Source: Prochlorococcus marinus CUG1438 (GTDB taxonomy: Bacteria > Cyanobacteriota > Cyanobacteriia > PCC-6307 > Cyanobiaceae). Taken from it: DNA of 64,000 nt. Of this stretch, positions 27,414-37,981 are shown piece after piece; the first letter of the stretch is position 1, and each line of letters opens with the position of its first letter. Position numbers and translations under genes: made by a program. The stretch covers positions 558,001 to 622,000 of the forward strand of contig JAEPLS010000001.1 in assembly GCA_017644325.1 (NCBI GenBank), read 5' to 3'. The notes below the pieces were generated by a model that was not told the DNA's origin, ran no database searches, and was given only the letters and a program-made list of their open reading frames with translations.

Positions 27414-28511
27414 CTAAGCAACTGTTTTTATATCATTAACACCGATCGTATTAGCAGCATTACTATTTAGGGCTTTCATTGAATTAGAGCTTACTTCTGT
27501 CCCTTCTGTTAATTTATCCTTAACCATAGATTCAACTTTATTTCTGATGTCTAAATTTTGATCAAGCCAAATAATTGTATTATCTCTTCCTTGACCAATA
27601 TTTTCTCCTTCATAGCTATACCAAGCCCCTCTCCTTATTATTATATTAGTCTCCTCTGCTAAATCTAATAAGCATCCAGTTGTACTAATACCTTTTCCGA
27701 AGAGAATATCAAACTCTGCAATTCTAAATGGTGGCGCAACTTTGTTTTTTGCTACTTTCACTTTCGCTCTTATGCCGTATTCTTCTGTACCTCTTTTAAG
27801 TGTTTGAATTCTTCTGATATCAAGCCTCACTGAGGCATAAAATTTTAATGCATTACCTCCTGTGGTTGTTTCGGGATTTCCGTATGTAACGCCAATTTTT
27901 AATCGTAATTGATTCAGAAATATTACTGTACATCCTGATTTGCCGATATTTCCGGTTATTTTTCTCATAGCTTGACTCATTAGCCTTGCTTGGCTTCCAA
28001 TGACGTGATCTCCCATTTCGCCTTCTATTTCCGCTCTAGGAGTTAGTGCTGCTACTGAGTCAACAACGACGAGGTCTACAGCACTTGATCTTATAAGCTG
28101 GTCAACGATCTCTAGAGCCATTTCTCCAGTGTCTGGTTGTGAAACTAATAAGTTTTCAACATCAACTCCTAAGGAGGCTGCATAAACTGGATCCAGTGCA
28201 TGCTCAGCATCTACAAATGCAGCTACTCCTCCATTTTTTTGGACCTCTGCAATTGCGTGAAGCGTTAACGTAGTCTTTCCTGAGCTTTCTGGCCCGTAAA
28301 CTTCTACTACCCTTCCTTTTGGATATCCTCCTCCTAATGCTAAATCTAAGGTGAGAGCTCCAGTAGATATTGTTTCTACTTTCATTCTTGAAGCGTCACC
28401 AAGTCTCATTATTGAACCACGTCCAAAATTTCTTTCTATTTGACCTAAGACGAGACTTAATGCCTTGTCTTTTTCTTTTGATTCAATTTTTTTCTTTTCT
28501 TCAAGACTCAT
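27414..28511 (-). CDS. recA: Recombinase RecA
   Basis: Strand exchange and SOS co-protease; cytosolic filament on ssDNA. About 365 residues. Walker [15 protein letters not shown], the MAW motif FVDAEHALD, Walker [13 protein letters not shown], loop L2 region [20 protein letters not shown], and [20 protein letters not shown] at 28511 (MSLEEKKK) is preferred to an in-frame TTG at 28526. A LexA-type palindrome lies 85-98 bases upstream, predicting SOS control. Confidence 0.98.
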   Translation of the reverse strand: MSLEEKKKIESKEKDKALSLVLGQIERNFGRGSIMRLGDASRMKVETISTGALTLDLALGGGYPKGRVVEVYGPESSGKTTLTLHAIAEVQKNGGVAAFVDAEHALDPVYAASLGVDVENLLVSQPDTGEMALEIVDQLIRSSAVDLVVVDSVAALTPRAEIEGEMGDHVIGSQARLMSQAMRKITGNIGKSGCTVIFLNQLRLKIGVTYGNPETTTGGNALKFYASVRLDIRRIQTLKRGTEEYGIRAKVKVAKNKVAPPFRIAEFDILFGKGISTTGCLLDLAEETNIIIRRGAWYSYEGENIGQGRDNTIIWLDQNLDIRNKVESMVKDKLTEGTEVSSNSMKALNSNAANTIGVNDIKTVA

Positions 28512-28595
28512 TGTTTGACTTATCAATTAAAATTCTTGTAATTATTTTATATTTGGATAAATTTTTTTAAACCCAACTTCATAATTACAAGTTAT

Positions 28596-28609
28596 AGTAC
28601 ATCCGTACT
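28596..28609. promoter_or_regulatory. LexA box upstream of recA
   Basis: AGTAC-ATCC-GTACT, a perfect 5+5 palindrome with a four-base spacer, matches the cyanobacterial LexA operator pattern (AGTAC-N4-GTNCT type). It lies between the upstream HAD gene's stop (28624) and the recA start, so it should control recA and not the HAD gene. Confidence 0.8.
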
Positions 28610-28623
28610 CTAACTGATGATCT

Positions 28624-29400
28624 TTAAATTGCAACTAATTTCTTTAGATTGCCTAATTTTAATAATTTTATCCCTTTATTAAGATCATATCTATCTGATT
28701 CTTTTAGATATCCCCAATCAGCTAGAAAACAAGGAATATAGGAAGTTTCTGAATTCTCCTTGATATCAATTAGAGTTTTTTTTCTATCTTCTATGAAGCC
28801 TATGATTTCATAATTTTGACTAAGATCTTCTGCTATTTTTATTTTTGTCCCGGATTCATAACCAAATATAAATTCTGGAAAAATATTTAATTCTTTAAGA
28901 ATTTTTTCAGCAAATACTTTTCCTTTTGTGGTTATTATTCCGGTTTTTATTTCTTTTTTATTTAATTCTTCCATAAAATTTATAACTTCAAAAAATGGAT
29001 TGTGTAAATTCACCCACTTCTTAAAATCTTTTTCAATTTGGTACTTCCGAGACTTATCTAAAATTTTCTGTAAATCTTCTGCGATCCAACAATTATCTTT
29101 TAATATTCTCTGACAATTTTGATGATATTTATTGACGTAATCAACTTTATTAAAATTGTTTAATGGATTTTCTTTTTTTATAATTTCGTGAACTATTACA
29201 ACCATTTCCCAACCGTATTTAACCCAAGGTCTAACTTCTATGAAAGTATTTGGTATCTTTTTATAAAGTTTTTGATCAACTTGGATGTTTGGTGAATTTA
29301 AATATTTTTCACAGGCTAATAAAGAGCTATGCCAATATTCATTCATTCCATCAACTATGACTCCATCAAAATCAAATAAAAATACTTTTTGATCAGACAC
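28624..29400 (-). CDS. HAD-superfamily hydrolase
   Basis: 258 residues. Motif I LFDFDGVIVDGMNEYW has the nucleophile and acid-base Asp pair; motif II TGIITTKGK; a motif IV-like IGFIEDRKKTLIDI near the C-terminus. The helical insert after motif I is a C1-type cap. Substrate unknown. It precedes recA on the same strand with 112 bases between, and tRNA-Gln lies just upstream. Confidence 0.82.
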   Translation of the reverse strand: MSDQKVFLFDFDGVIVDGMNEYWHSSLLACEKYLNSPNIQVDQKLYKKIPNTFIEVRPWVKYGWEMVVIVHEIIKKENPLNNFNKVDYVNKYHQNCQRILKDNCWIAEDLQKILDKSRKYQIEKDFKKWVNLHNPFFEVINFMEELNKKEIKTGIITTKGKVFAEKILKELNIFPEFIFGYESGTKIKIAEDLSQNYEIIGFIEDRKKTLIDIKENSETSYIPCFLADWGYLKESDRYDLNKGIKLLKLGNLKKLVAI

Positions 29401-29416
29401 TAATTGAATGTTAGGA

Positions 29417-29488
29417 CTGGGCCGCTAGGATTCGAACCTAGGAATGTCGAGACCAAAACCCGATGCCTTACCACTTGGCGACGGCCCA
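29417..29488 (-). tRNA. trnQ: tRNA-Gln (TTG)
   Basis: Minus-strand 72-nt cloverleaf: acceptor TGGGCCG/CGGCCCA, a U1-A72 pair typical of bacterial tRNA-Gln, D arm GCCAAGTGGTAAGGC, anticodon loop TTTTGGT, T arm CTAGGTTCGAATCCTAG, discriminator G. Confidence 0.96.
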
Positions 29489-29582
29489 TTGATCTTTTAG
29501 TTTAATACATGAAAAGATTTTTTTCTATCAAAAAAATACAAAGTTTTTATAAACAATGAGCAGGTATTAAAAAAGAAAAATA

Positions 29583-30590
29583 TTATTTGAATTGGTTAGA
29601 TTTCCATGGCTCTAGGAATTTATGAGCTTTTTTGATTGCAATAGCCATCCTTTCAGGATCCTCGTAGAGTTTTTTATTATTTTTGTGAGCAAATTCAATA
29701 AGGGGCTGCATAATTTTTCTTGCAGAACTTCCAAATGCTATTCCATCTGGAAGATGATTTGATTTCAAAAATTCATGAGTCTTTTCATTTGTTCCCCCTG
29801 CTAATTGAATTAATCCTGGTGGAAGATCTGAACCGATTCTTTCAAACAACTTAACTGCATCTCTACTAGTATTTCGAGAGAGATCGCCCGACATTGGCCT
29901 TCCATCTAGTTGCCAAATAAGGGGAATATTTAGATCATTAAGAACTTCATATCTTTCCCAAAGAGCTTTCAAAAGATCTTTGGGTCCATGCGATTTTGTT
30001 TCCGATTGATTTAATCCGCAGCTGATAGATATCTTTTTTAGTTTTGTTTTAGAATTTTTAAGGATATCTGCAACTTTTACAAAAGCATCTATGCGATTTA
30101 TTTCTGTATGAATCTCTACTGCATCAGGCTTTATTTTTTTAAGTTTTGATGCTAAATCATGTTTTGACAAATTATATTCATATTCACTAATAAGATTTAA
30201 CGGACAACTATTGATACATCTTCCACACCCATAACATTTACTCTCTTTGATCCCAAAATTATCTATTGCAAAGGTGGGGCAAACTTTTTCGCACGGTCTA
30301 GGACAATGGGGTGGGCAACTCGTTGGATCAAATTTTGCTTTACGAAAGTGGATATCATTACCATCACTAATGCTTATCATTAATCCGGGAGAGTTTTGAA
30401 ATAATTCTTTTGCCCACTCGATTCCTTTTTTTGCAGCATGAACTATAGATTCTTCAGCTGCAACATCTATGTAATCGACTCCAGCTGCAGTATAAATTGC
30501 ACATAAGTCTTCAATAGCAACAATATCTTCATTACTGGCGCCACAAATTAATTTAATCCATTTATTTTTTTTATTTTTAGTTTTAATCAA
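29583..30590 (-). CDS. ldpA: Light-dependent period protein LdpA (Fe-S)
   Basis: LdpA in Synechococcus elongatus senses redox state and adjusts the circadian period to light. 335 residues. A ferredoxin-like block with two clusters is evident: CPPHCPRPCEKVCP followed by KCYGCGRCINSCP. The N-terminal ICGASNEDIVAIEDLCAIYT and the TIM-barrel-like rest (IPLIWQLDGRPMSGD, LIQLAGGTNEKTHEFL) match the family. It follows ndhN by 11 bases on the minus strand, so these form an operon. Confidence 0.9.
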   Translation of the reverse strand: MIKTKNKKNKWIKLICGASNEDIVAIEDLCAIYTAAGVDYIDVAAEESIVHAAKKGIEWAKELFQNSPGLMISISDGNDIHFRKAKFDPTSCPPHCPRPCEKVCPTFAIDNFGIKESKCYGCGRCINSCPLNLISEYEYNLSKHDLASKLKKIKPDAVEIHTEINRIDAFVKVADILKNSKTKLKKISISCGLNQSETKSHGPKDLLKALWERYEVLNDLNIPLIWQLDGRPMSGDLSRNTSRDAVKLFERIGSDLPPGLIQLAGGTNEKTHEFLKSNHLPDGIAFGSSARKIMQPLIEFAHKNNKKLYEDPERMAIAIKKAHKFLEPWKSNQFK

Positions 30591-30601
30591 AAAATTTAAC
30601 T

Positions 30602-31072
30602 TTAAAATTCATCCAAAATATAATTATTTAATGACTTCCATTCAAGTTTCCTTGCCCCCCCCATTTCAACAACAATTTTTAGTTTATTGTCTTTAGTACA
30701 AATTTCTATTAGGCTCTCTAATTCAGATTGAGACAATACTTGCCCCTCTAACAACCAAAGTAGTTTATGTTTATCATTTTCATTAAATAATTCTGAAGCC
30801 TGTGGGATAACTTGTTGAACTTCTCCGAGAGCTCCGTTTCTTCCTACACTTTGGTGCCCAAGGTGAGGTGGCCTAATTCCATGCAATTTTAGTAGAAAGA
30901 CTTCAGGATCTCCAAGCCCTCTGGCGGAGGTTATAAACGTTTTAAAACCCTTAGCCCTCATTCTTCTCAAAAGACGAGTTTCATAACCACCCTCAAGAGG
31001 TGCAAAAATTGCGAGACATTTGTTCGTTTTTAAATCGCTATGAAATTTCTTTCCTGTGAGCAGTAATGGCAT
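30602..31072 (-). CDS. ndhN: NAD(P)H-quinone oxidoreductase subunit N
   Basis: Peripheral subunit of NDH-1, the ferredoxin-using cyclic electron transfer and respiration complex of thylakoids. 156 residues from [14 protein letters not shown]. Family sequence includes [40 protein letters not shown] and [16 protein letters not shown]. The frame is open 18 codons further upstream to 31126, but that extension is AT-rich and resembles no family sequence. Followed by ldpA. Confidence 0.92.
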   Translation of the reverse strand: MPLLLTGKKFHSDLKTNKCLAIFAPLEGGYETRLLRRMRAKGFKTFITSARGLGDPEVFLLKLHGIRPPHLGHQSVGRNGALGEVQQVIPQASELFNENDKHKLLWLLEGQVLSQSELESLIEICTKDNKLKIVVEMGGARKLEWKSLNNYILDEF

Positions 31073-31352
31073 AAAAACTTTTTTTATTTGTATTGTATTT
31101 ATTTTATGGTACTTGATGATGTACAATTGTGATTCAGTGAATTTTTTTAAGCTCTTAAGCTAGCCGAGCCTCTACAAAATTTCACATTTTTAGCGTTTCG
31201 TTAAAAAAATTCAGGTGGGTTTGACCCAAGGGAAACTATCTTAATTTTAGAAAAGTCTCAACCTAATTAATAGTTTTTTTGTTAACTTAACCTCTCAAAC
31301 TAAAAAGGCCCAGTTAATTGAAAAATCATTACAAGCTAGCAAATTTAGTTTT
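31073..31352 (+). promoter_or_regulatory. Leader and promoter region of the ribosomal protein superoperon
   Basis: The 280-base gap between divergent ndhN and rplC must hold the main promoters. It includes the small hairpin GGGTTTGACCC near 31216-31227 and a clean stretch of AT-rich DNA before rplC. No L4-binding leader could be recognised by eye, and rpsJ is not at the head of the operon. Confidence 0.4.
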
Positions 31353-32006
31353 ATGTCTATTGGAATTTTAGGAAAGAAATTGGGCATGTCCCAACTTTTC
31401 GACGATAAAGGTAACGCAGTACCAGTTACTCTCATCGAGGCAGGACCATGCCGCGTCACTCAATTGAAAACAGTAGCTTTGGATGGTTATACTGCCGTCC
31501 AGATAGGTTATGGTTCGTCAAAAGATAAGCATATTAGTAAGCCTGAGAAAGGCCATTTATTAAAGTCAGGGGTAGAACTCCTTAAGCATCTAAAAGAATA
31601 CAGAGTTGAAGAAAGTTCATCCTATGAAATTGGAAATCAAATAACCGTAAAAAACTTTGAAGTTGGCCAAAAAGTTGATATCAGTGGGAAATCAATGGGC
31701 AGAGGTTTTGCTGGTTACCAGAAAAGACATGGTTTTAGCAGAGGTCCTATGAGTCATGGTTCAAAAAATCATAGAGCACCTGGATCTACAGGGGCAGGTA
31801 CAACTCCAGGCAGAATTTATCCTGGAAAAAGAATGGCAGGAAGATATGGAGGAAAACAGATTACTACTAAAGGTTTATTAGTTCTAAAAATTGATGATCA
31901 GAAAAACTTGCTTGTAGTAAAGGGTTCTGTCCCAGGTAAGCCTGGCTCAATTGTCAATATTAAGCCAAACAATGTTGTAGGCAAAAAAGGAGGTGAAAAA
32001 TCATGA
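31353..32006 (+). CDS. rplC: 50S ribosomal protein L3
   Basis: First gene of the cluster, 217 residues; an early-assembly protein near the peptidyl transferase centre. Typical opening [19 protein letters not shown] and the central basic loop [20 protein letters not shown]. The L4 start overlaps its stop in ATGA, with a strong GGAGGTG ribosome-binding site inside its 3' end. Confidence 0.98.
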   Translation: MSIGILGKKLGMSQLFDDKGNAVPVTLIEAGPCRVTQLKTVALDGYTAVQIGYGSSKDKHISKPEKGHLLKSGVELLKHLKEYRVEESSSYEIGNQITVKNFEVGQKVDISGKSMGRGFAGYQKRHGFSRGPMSHGSKNHRAPGSTGAGTTPGRIYPGKRMAGRYGGKQITTKGLLVLKIDDQKNLLVVKGSVPGKPGSIVNIKPNNVVGKKGGEKS

Positions 32007-32635
32007 CAACACTTGAAACTCTTAAGTGGGATGGTAAAAAATCCGGCAAAGTTACTATTGATTTAGCAGTTGCTAAAGAAACTTCTTCGGCAGATTTAAT
32101 CCATAGAGCGGTTCTTAGGCAACTAGCTAATAAAAGACAGGGTACTGCATCAACTTTGACAAGATCTGAAGTGCGTGGGGGAGGTAGAAAGCCATACAAA
32201 CAGAAAGGTACAGGAAGAGCTCGTCAAGGATCAATAAGGACACCTTTAAGACCTGGTGGCGGTATTATTTTTGGACCGAAGCCGCGTTCTTACAATCTTG
32301 ATATGAATCGTAAGGAACGTAGATTAGCTCTAAGAACGGCACTTATGTCCAGAGTATCTGATATAAAGGCTGTTGAAGATTTTGGATCTACTCTAAAGAA
32401 GCCTAAAACAAGTGATATCATCAATGGCCTTGCTCGATTAGGTATACAAAAAACTGAAAAAGTTTTGGTTATTCTTGATAGTCCATCCGATGTTATAAAA
32501 AAATCCATTAATAATATTGAAAAAGTTAAATTAATCGCCGCCGATCAATTAAATGTATTTGATATTCTTAATGCTAATAAATTGGTAATAGGTCAATCAG
32601 CAATAGATAAAATTCAGGAGGTTTATGCATCATGA
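32003..32635 (+). CDS. rplD: 50S ribosomal protein L4
   Basis: 210 residues; lines the exit tunnel with the extended loop [20 protein letters not shown] seen in the middle. In E. coli L4 represses its own operon; the equivalent leader is not recognised here. Translationally coupled to L3 (ATGA) and to L23 (ATGA, preceded by GGAGG). Confidence 0.98.
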   Translation: MTTLETLKWDGKKSGKVTIDLAVAKETSSADLIHRAVLRQLANKRQGTASTLTRSEVRGGGRKPYKQKGTGRARQGSIRTPLRPGGGIIFGPKPRSYNLDMNRKERRLALRTALMSRVSDIKAVEDFGSTLKKPKTSDIINGLARLGIQKTEKVLVILDSPSDVIKKSINNIEKVKLIAADQLNVFDILNANKLVIGQSAIDKIQEVYAS

Positions 32636-32934
32636 GTAAATTATTTGATTCTCGTTTAGCTGATGTAATACGGAAGCCAGTTATTACTGAGAAAGCTACA
32701 AATGCACTGGATCTTAATCAATATACTTTTGAAGTAGATCATAGAGCTGCAAAACCACAAATCAAGGCAGCTATTGAAGCCTTGTTCAGTGTTAAAGTCA
32801 TAGGAGTTAACACTATGAATCCTCCTAGGAGAACAAGAAGAGTCGGGAAATTTTCCGGTAAACGTTCTCAGGTCAAGAAAGCAATTGTACGTCTTGCTGA
32901 AGGAGACAAAATCCAACTATTTCCAGAATCTTAA
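32632..32934 (+). CDS. rplW: 50S ribosomal protein L23
   Basis: 100 residues; sits at the tunnel exit and binds trigger factor and SRP. Recognised by [16 protein letters not shown], the [20 protein letters not shown] helix and [14 protein letters not shown] loop. Start overlaps the L4 stop. Confidence 0.97.
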   Translation: MSKLFDSRLADVIRKPVITEKATNALDLNQYTFEVDHRAAKPQIKAAIEALFSVKVIGVNTMNPPRRTRRVGKFSGKRSQVKKAIVRLAEGDKIQLFPES

Positions 32935-32946
32935 GGAGTTTTAATC

Positions 32947-33810
32947 ATGGCAATTCGTAAATTTAAACCTTATACACCTGGCACTAGGCAGAGAGTAGTT
33001 ACTGACTTTAGTGAAATAACAAGTGCAAAACCTGAAAGATCACTAATAGTTTCAAAACATAGAGTTAAAGGTAGGAATAATCGTGGAGTTATTACTTGTC
33101 GTCATCGTGGTGGTGGTCACAAAAGGCAATATAGATTAGTCGACTTTAGAAGAGATAAAAGAAACATTAACGCTAAAATTGCAGCTATACACTACGATCC
33201 TCACAGAAATGCAAGGTTGGCACTTTTATTCTATGAAGATGGGGAAAAAAGATATATTATCGCGCCAGCAGGAGTAAAAGTCGGACAAAATGTTATTTCC
33301 GGAGAAAATGTTCCAATTGAAGACGGAAATGCAATGCCACTTTCTGTTATGCCATTGGGATCTAGTGTTCATTGTGTAGAGTTATATGCAGGTAGGGGTG
33401 CTCAGATGGTTAGATCCGCAGGAGCTAGTGCTCAAGTTATGGCAAAAGAGGGAGATTATGTTGCTTTAAAACTCCCATCTACTGAGGTAAGACTTGTAAG
33501 AAAAGAATGCTATGCAACTCTTGGAGAAGTTGGTAATTCTGAAATAAGAAATACTAGCTTAGGTAAAGCAGGAAGAAGAAGATGGCTTGGAAGAAGGCCT
33601 CAAGTAAGAGGTAGTGTCATGAACCCATGTGATCATCCACATGGAGGAGGAGAGGGAAAAGCGCCAATTGGTAGAGCAGGTCCAGTTACTCCCTGGGGTA
33701 AACCCGCTCTTGGATTAAAGACACGTAAAAAGAACAAACCAAGTAATAAATTAGTAGTTCGAAGACGTCGTCGAGTTTCTAAGAGGAGTAGAGGAGGAAG
33801 AGACTCTTGA
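32947..33810 (+). CDS. rplB: 50S ribosomal protein L2
   Basis: 287 residues; needed for subunit joining and peptidyl transferase. Signature [20 protein letters not shown] with the essential His, plus [24 protein letters not shown] site 10 bases upstream of the ATG. Confidence 0.98.
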
Positions 33811-33847
33811 TTACTTCATCTATTATTTCAATTTCTATTACATAATC

Positions 33848-34126
33848 ATGGGACGTTCACTAAAAAAAGGACCTTTTATAGCAGATAGCTTGCTCAAGAA
33901 GGTAGAAAAACAAAATACTGATAATGACAAGTCTGTTATCAAAACTTGGTCGAGATCTTCTACGATTTTACCTTTAATGATCGGTCACACAATCGCTGTA
34001 CATAATGGCAAGACTCACATTCCAGTATTTATTACTGAACAAATGATTGGTCATAAACTCGGTGAATTTGCTCCTACGCGCACTTACCGAGGTCATATAA
34101 GAGATAAGAAAGGAGCAAAATCATGA
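33848..34126 (+). CDS. rpsS: 30S ribosomal protein S19
   Basis: 92 residues; head of the small subunit. Opening [19 protein letters not shown] and the signature [18 protein letters not shown]. Overlaps rplV in ATGA. Confidence 0.98.
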
Positions 34127-34509
34127 CAAAAACACCTGAAACACAAAAAAAAGCCGTTGCACATGGGAATTATGTTCGCGGATCAGCCTCTAAAGTAAGA
34201 AGAGTTTTGGATCAGATAAGGGGTAGGTCTTATAGAGATGCATTGATTATGTTGGAATTTATGCCTTACAGATCTACAGACCCTATTACTAAAGTTCTAA
34301 GATCAGCGGTCGCCAATGCAGAACACAACCTTGGAATGGATCCATCTACTTTAGTGATTTCTTCTGCATGGGCTAATAATGGTCCTGTAATGAAAAGGTA
34401 TAGGCCCAGAGCTCAAGGTCGAGCTTTTTCAATTAAAAAACAGACTTGCCACATAAGTATTTCTGTAGAATCTGCTCCTATTCAAACTAATGCGGAGGTA
34501 CAAAACTAA
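34123..34509 (+). CDS. rplV: 50S ribosomal protein L22
   Basis: 128 residues; tunnel constriction protein (macrolide site). Family sequence [32 protein letters not shown] and the hairpin [16 protein letters not shown]. Its TAA overlaps the rpsC ATG (TAATG). Confidence 0.97.
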
Positions 34510-35240
34510 TGGGACACAAAATACATCCTTCTGGACTGAGATTAGGAATTACACAAGAGCATCGCTCTAAGTGGTTTGCTACTTCTAAAACATATCCAAT
34601 TCTTCTCCAAGAGGATTTCAAAATTCGTACTTTCATACAAAAAAAATATGGAGCAGCGGGTATTAGCGATGTTTTAATAGCTAGAAAAGCTGACCAACTT
34701 GAACTTGAATTAAAAACAGCAAGACCAGGAGTTATAGTTGGTAGACAAGGGAGTGGTATTGAAGAGTTAAGATCTGGCATTCAAAAAACTATAGGGGATA
34801 GGACAAGACAAGTCAGAATAAACGTTGTTGAAGTTGAACGCGTAGATGCCGATGCTTTTTTACTAGCTGAATATATCGCGCAACAACTAGAAAAAAGGGT
34901 TGCCTTTAGAAGAACTATAAGGATGGCCTTACAAAGGGCTCAAAGGGCTGGGGTCTTAGGTCTTAAAATTCAAGTAGGGGGAAGGTTGAATGGTGCTGAA
35001 ATAGCTAGAACTGAATGGACGAGAGAAGGTAGAGTACCATTACATACTTTGAGAGCTGAAATTGACTATGCAACACGTGAAGCTAATACAACTTACGGTG
35101 TCCTCGGCATTAAAGTTTGGGTTTTTAAGGGTGAAGTTCTCCCTAAAGAAGAACAAACTATCCCTGTGGGTGCGAGCCCTAAAAGGAAAGCTAGTAGAAG
35201 ACCTCAGCAATTTGAGGATCGTTCAAATGAGAATTCATAG
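34509..35240 (+). CDS. rpsC: 30S ribosomal protein S3
   Basis: 243 residues; mRNA entry and helicase activity. Opening [21 protein letters not shown]-domain loop [15 protein letters not shown], and the C-terminal [18 protein letters not shown]. The basic tail ([16 protein letters not shown]) is longer than the fold needs. Confidence 0.98.
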   Translation: MGHKIHPSGLRLGITQEHRSKWFATSKTYPILLQEDFKIRTFIQKKYGAAGISDVLIARKADQLELELKTARPGVIVGRQGSGIEELRSGIQKTIGDRTRQVRINVVEVERVDADAFLLAEYIAQQLEKRVAFRRTIRMALQRAQRAGVLGLKIQVGGRLNGAEIARTEWTREGRVPLHTLRAEIDYATREANTTYGVLGIKVWVFKGEVLPKEEQTIPVGASPKRKASRRPQQFEDRSNENS

Positions 35241-35251
35241 GAGGTATAAAA

Positions 35252-35734
35252 ATGCTTAGTCCAAAACGTACTAAATTCCGCAAACAACATAGAGGCAGAA
35301 TGAGAGGGGTAGCCTCAAAAGGTAATACTATCGCATTTGGTCAATTTGCTCTCCAAGCTCAAGACTGTGGATGGGTAACTGCACGTCAGATTGAAGCAAG
35401 TAGAAGAGCTATGACAAGATATATCAAACGTGGTGGTCAAATCTGGATAAGAATATTTCCTGATAAACCTGTAACCATGAGACCTGCTGAAACTCGAATG
35501 GGTTCAGGTAAAGGTAATCCAGAGTTCTGGGTCGCAGTTGTAAAACCTGGAAGAATACTATTTGAAATGGGTGGTGAGGATATCACTGAGGAAATTGCAA
35601 AGGAAGCTATGCGTCTTGCTCAGTACAAACTGCCAGTAAAAACTAAATTTATCTCCATTCAAAAAAATCTAGAAGATTCCTCCCAAGAAAATACAAAAAA
35701 TAGTAAAAAATCTCAAGAGGAGGTTAAACAATGA
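35252..35734 (+). CDS. rplP: 50S ribosomal protein L16
   Basis: 160 residues; organises the A-site tRNA. Opening [18 protein letters not shown] and signature [20 protein letters not shown]. The C-terminal ~20 residues ([20 protein letters not shown]) are an added acidic/polar tail beyond the usual ~137. Preceded by AGGAGGT, overlaps rpmC in ATGA. Confidence 0.97.
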   Translation: MLSPKRTKFRKQHRGRMRGVASKGNTIAFGQFALQAQDCGWVTARQIEASRRAMTRYIKRGGQIWIRIFPDKPVTMRPAETRMGSGKGNPEFWVAVVKPGRILFEMGGEDITEEIAKEAMRLAQYKLPVKTKFISIQKNLEDSSQENTKNSKKSQEEVKQ

Positions 35735-35949
35735 AAAACTCAGAGTCTCTTAAAGAATTTAAAAAATTAAATTCTGATCAAATTACCGAAAAGATTGACC
35801 AATTACGAAAAGATCTTTTTGATTTGAGATTCAAGCAAGCTACTAGACAGCTCAATGAAACTCATAAATTTAAAATCATCAAGAAACAAGTTGCGCAATT
35901 ACTAACTCTCAGTAAGAGTCAATCTGCTTCTAAAACTACTTCTGATTAA
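35731..35949 (+). CDS. rpmC: 50S ribosomal protein L29
   Basis: 72 residues, two-helix hairpin at the tunnel exit. Typical central [17 protein letters not shown]. Start overlaps the L16 stop. Confidence 0.95.
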   Translation: MKNSESLKEFKKLNSDQITEKIDQLRKDLFDLRFKQATRQLNETHKFKIIKKQVAQLLTLSKSQSASKTTSD

Positions 35950-35958
35950 TTATTAGTT

Positions 35959-36225
35959 ATGGCACTTAAAGAAAGAATTGGTACTGTTGTCAGCGACAAA
36001 ATGGATAAAACAGTTGTTGTTGCTGTTATTAACAGATTTCCACATCCCACTTATAAAAAAATTGTAAGTAGAACTACACGGTACAAGGCTCATGACCCTG
36101 AAAATACATGTGTCTTAGGTGATCGAGTTAAAATTAGAGAAACTAGACCGCTAAGCGCTCACAAAAGATGGGCAATAGAAGAGATTCTCAATAAAACAAG
36201 TCAGGCTAAGGAGGTTAAAAAATGA
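35959..36225 (+). CDS. rpsQ: 30S ribosomal protein S17
   Basis: 88 residues, OB fold binding 16S rRNA early. Opening [20 protein letters not shown] and signature [15 protein letters not shown]. Overlaps rplN in ATGA, with AAGGAGG just before. Confidence 0.97.
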
Positions 36226-36587
36226 TTCAACAAGAAACTTATTTAACAGTTGCTGATAATAGCGGAGCTAAAAGACTTCAATGTATAAGAGTTTTAGGCT
36301 CTAATAGAAGGTATGCACATGTTGGGGATGTAATCGTAGCAACTGTAAAAGATGCTCTTCCTAATATGGGAGTTAAGAAATCTGAAGTTGTTAAAGCTGT
36401 TATCGTCAGAACTAAAGCAACATTAAGAAGAAATACTGGTAATTCAATCAGATTTGATGACAATGCTGCAGTATTAATTAATGAAGATAAGAATCCAAAA
36501 GGTACTAGAGTCTTTGGTCCTGTAGCCAGAGAACTGCGGGATAAAAATTATACAAAGATTGTTTCTCTTGCTCCGGAGGTGATTTAA
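36222..36587 (+). CDS. rplN: 50S ribosomal protein L14
   Basis: 121 residues; forms intersubunit bridges. Opening [20 protein letters not shown] and signature [20 protein letters not shown]. The rplX ATG directly follows its stop. Confidence 0.98.
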
Positions 36588-36944
36588 ATGTTGGATTCAT
36601 TAAAACAAAAGAAAAATTTTCATAGAATAAAAATGAGAATCAAAACTGGAGATTTAGTAAAAGTAATTAATGGCAAGGACAAAGGGAAAACTGGTGAGGT
36701 TTTAAAAACTATCCCTCTTGAAAATAGAGTAGTAGTTAAGGGAATTAATCTTAGGACTAAACACGTAAAACCAACTCAGGAAGGAGAAACTGGAAGAATA
36801 CTTACTGAAGAAGCCTCTTTACATGCATCAAATGTAATGTTCTTTTCAAAAGATAAAAATCTTATAAGTAAGATTGAATACTTTATTGATAAAGAGGGGG
36901 TTAAGAAGAGAAGATTGAAGAAAACTGGTGAAGTAATTGATTAA
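36588..36944 (+). CDS. rplX: 50S ribosomal protein L24
   Basis: 118 residues; assembly initiator at the tunnel exit. KOW motif [20 protein letters not shown], then [15 protein letters not shown]. Followed by the largest gap within the otherwise tightly packed spc-like block (74 bases). Confidence 0.96.
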   Translation: MLDSLKQKKNFHRIKMRIKTGDLVKVINGKDKGKTGEVLKTIPLENRVVVKGINLRTKHVKPTQEGETGRILTEEASLHASNVMFFSKDKNLISKIEYFIDKEGVKKRRLKKTGEVID

Positions 36945-36985
36945 TTTTTCATCAGAAACTAGATTTCAACTTTTTCTAATTTATC

Positions 36986-37007
36986 AATTCTGACAAAGAC
37001 CAGAATT
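36986..37007 (+). promoter_or_regulatory. Hairpin before rplE, candidate S8 control site
   Basis: AATTCTG (36986-36992) and CAGAATT (37001-37007) form a perfect 7-bp stem with an 8-base loop, ending 11 bases before the rplE ATG where the ribosome-binding site should be. There is no T run, so it is not a simple terminator. In E. coli, S8 represses the spc operon by binding mRNA at this same place (start of L5). The link to S8 here is inference. Confidence 0.45.
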
Positions 37008-37018
37008 AACAAAAAATT

Positions 37019-37558
37019 ATGACTCTAAAAAATCGCTACAAAGAATCAATTAGACCAAAACTTTTAAAAGACCTTGGTCTTAAAAATATTCATCAAGTAC
37101 CTAAAGTTGTCAAAGTCAACGTTAACAGAGGTCTTGGTGAGGCAGCTTCAAATTCGAAAGCTCTAGAAGCCTCTTTAAATGAAATGGCAACAATTACAGG
37201 ACAAAAGGCCTTAGTAACTAGGGCCAAAAAAGCTATCGCGGGTTTTAAAATTCGTGAAGGCATGCCGATTGGTTGTACTGTAACTTTAAGAGGAGACAGG
37301 ATGTATTCCTTTTTGGAGAGATTTATAAATCTAGCTTTACCAAGAATAAGAGACTTTAGAGGAGTGAATCCAAAAAGTTTTGATGGGAGAGGGAATTACA
37401 CCGTTGGTGTGAAAGAGCAATTGATTTTTCCTGAAATCTCTTTTGACAAAATAGATTCAATAAGAGGTATGGATATAACTATTGTCACTAGTGCAAAATC
37501 AGATCAAGAAGGTAAAGCTCTTTTGCAGGAGTTAGGAATGCCTTTTAGTAAGAATTAA
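37019..37558 (+). CDS. rplE: 50S ribosomal protein L5
   Basis: 179 residues; binds 5S rRNA and contacts P-site tRNA. Family sequence [37 protein letters not shown] and [17 protein letters not shown]. Preceded by a hairpin that may occlude its start. Confidence 0.98.
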   Translation: MTLKNRYKESIRPKLLKDLGLKNIHQVPKVVKVNVNRGLGEAASNSKALEASLNEMATITGQKALVTRAKKAIAGFKIREGMPIGCTVTLRGDRMYSFLERFINLALPRIRDFRGVNPKSFDGRGNYTVGVKEQLIFPEISFDKIDSIRGMDITIVTSAKSDQEGKALLQELGMPFSKN

Positions 37559-37567
37559 ATTAAAACT

Positions 37568-37969
37568 ATGTCAAATCACGATCCTATTTCAGATATGCTA
37601 ACTCGAATTAGAAATGCGAGTCAGAAAAAGCATACAACCACAACAATTCCAGGTTCAAAAATGTCCTTAAGTATCGCTAAAGTGCTTCAAAAAGAGGGGT
37701 TCATTTCTGATATTAATGAGGAAGGTGAAGGTTATAAATCACAAATAATACTTGGCCTCAAATATAGTGGTAAAAACAAATTTCCTACTATCCGATCTAT
37801 GCAAAGAGTAAGTAAACCTGGTTTGAGAATTTATAAAAATACTAGAGGTTTACCAAAAGTTCTTGGAGGTCTCGGAGTTGCCATAATTTCAACTTCTAAA
37901 GGCGTCATGAGTGATCGCGATGCTAGGAAGCAAGGTATTGGCGGTGAAGTCCTCTGCTATGTTTACTAA
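37568..37969 (+). CDS. rpsH: 30S ribosomal protein S8
   Basis: 133 residues; primary 16S rRNA binder and, in E. coli, translational repressor of the spc operon. Opening [21 protein letters not shown]-terminal signature [20 protein letters not shown]. No S14 gene precedes it, unlike E. coli. Confidence 0.98.
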   Translation: MSNHDPISDMLTRIRNASQKKHTTTTIPGSKMSLSIAKVLQKEGFISDINEEGEGYKSQIILGLKYSGKNKFPTIRSMQRVSKPGLRIYKNTRGLPKVLGGLGVAIISTSKGVMSDRDARKQGIGGEVLCYVY

Positions 37970-37981
37970 GGAGATTTAATC

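Noticed and set aside
31073-31126. Longer N-terminus of ndhN
   Set aside because: The extra 18 codons are AT-rich and unlike the family, which starts [10 protein letters not shown].
31216-31227. GGGTTTGACCC hairpin before rplC as L4 operator or terminator
   Set aside because: Only a three-base stem and no T run; too weak to name.
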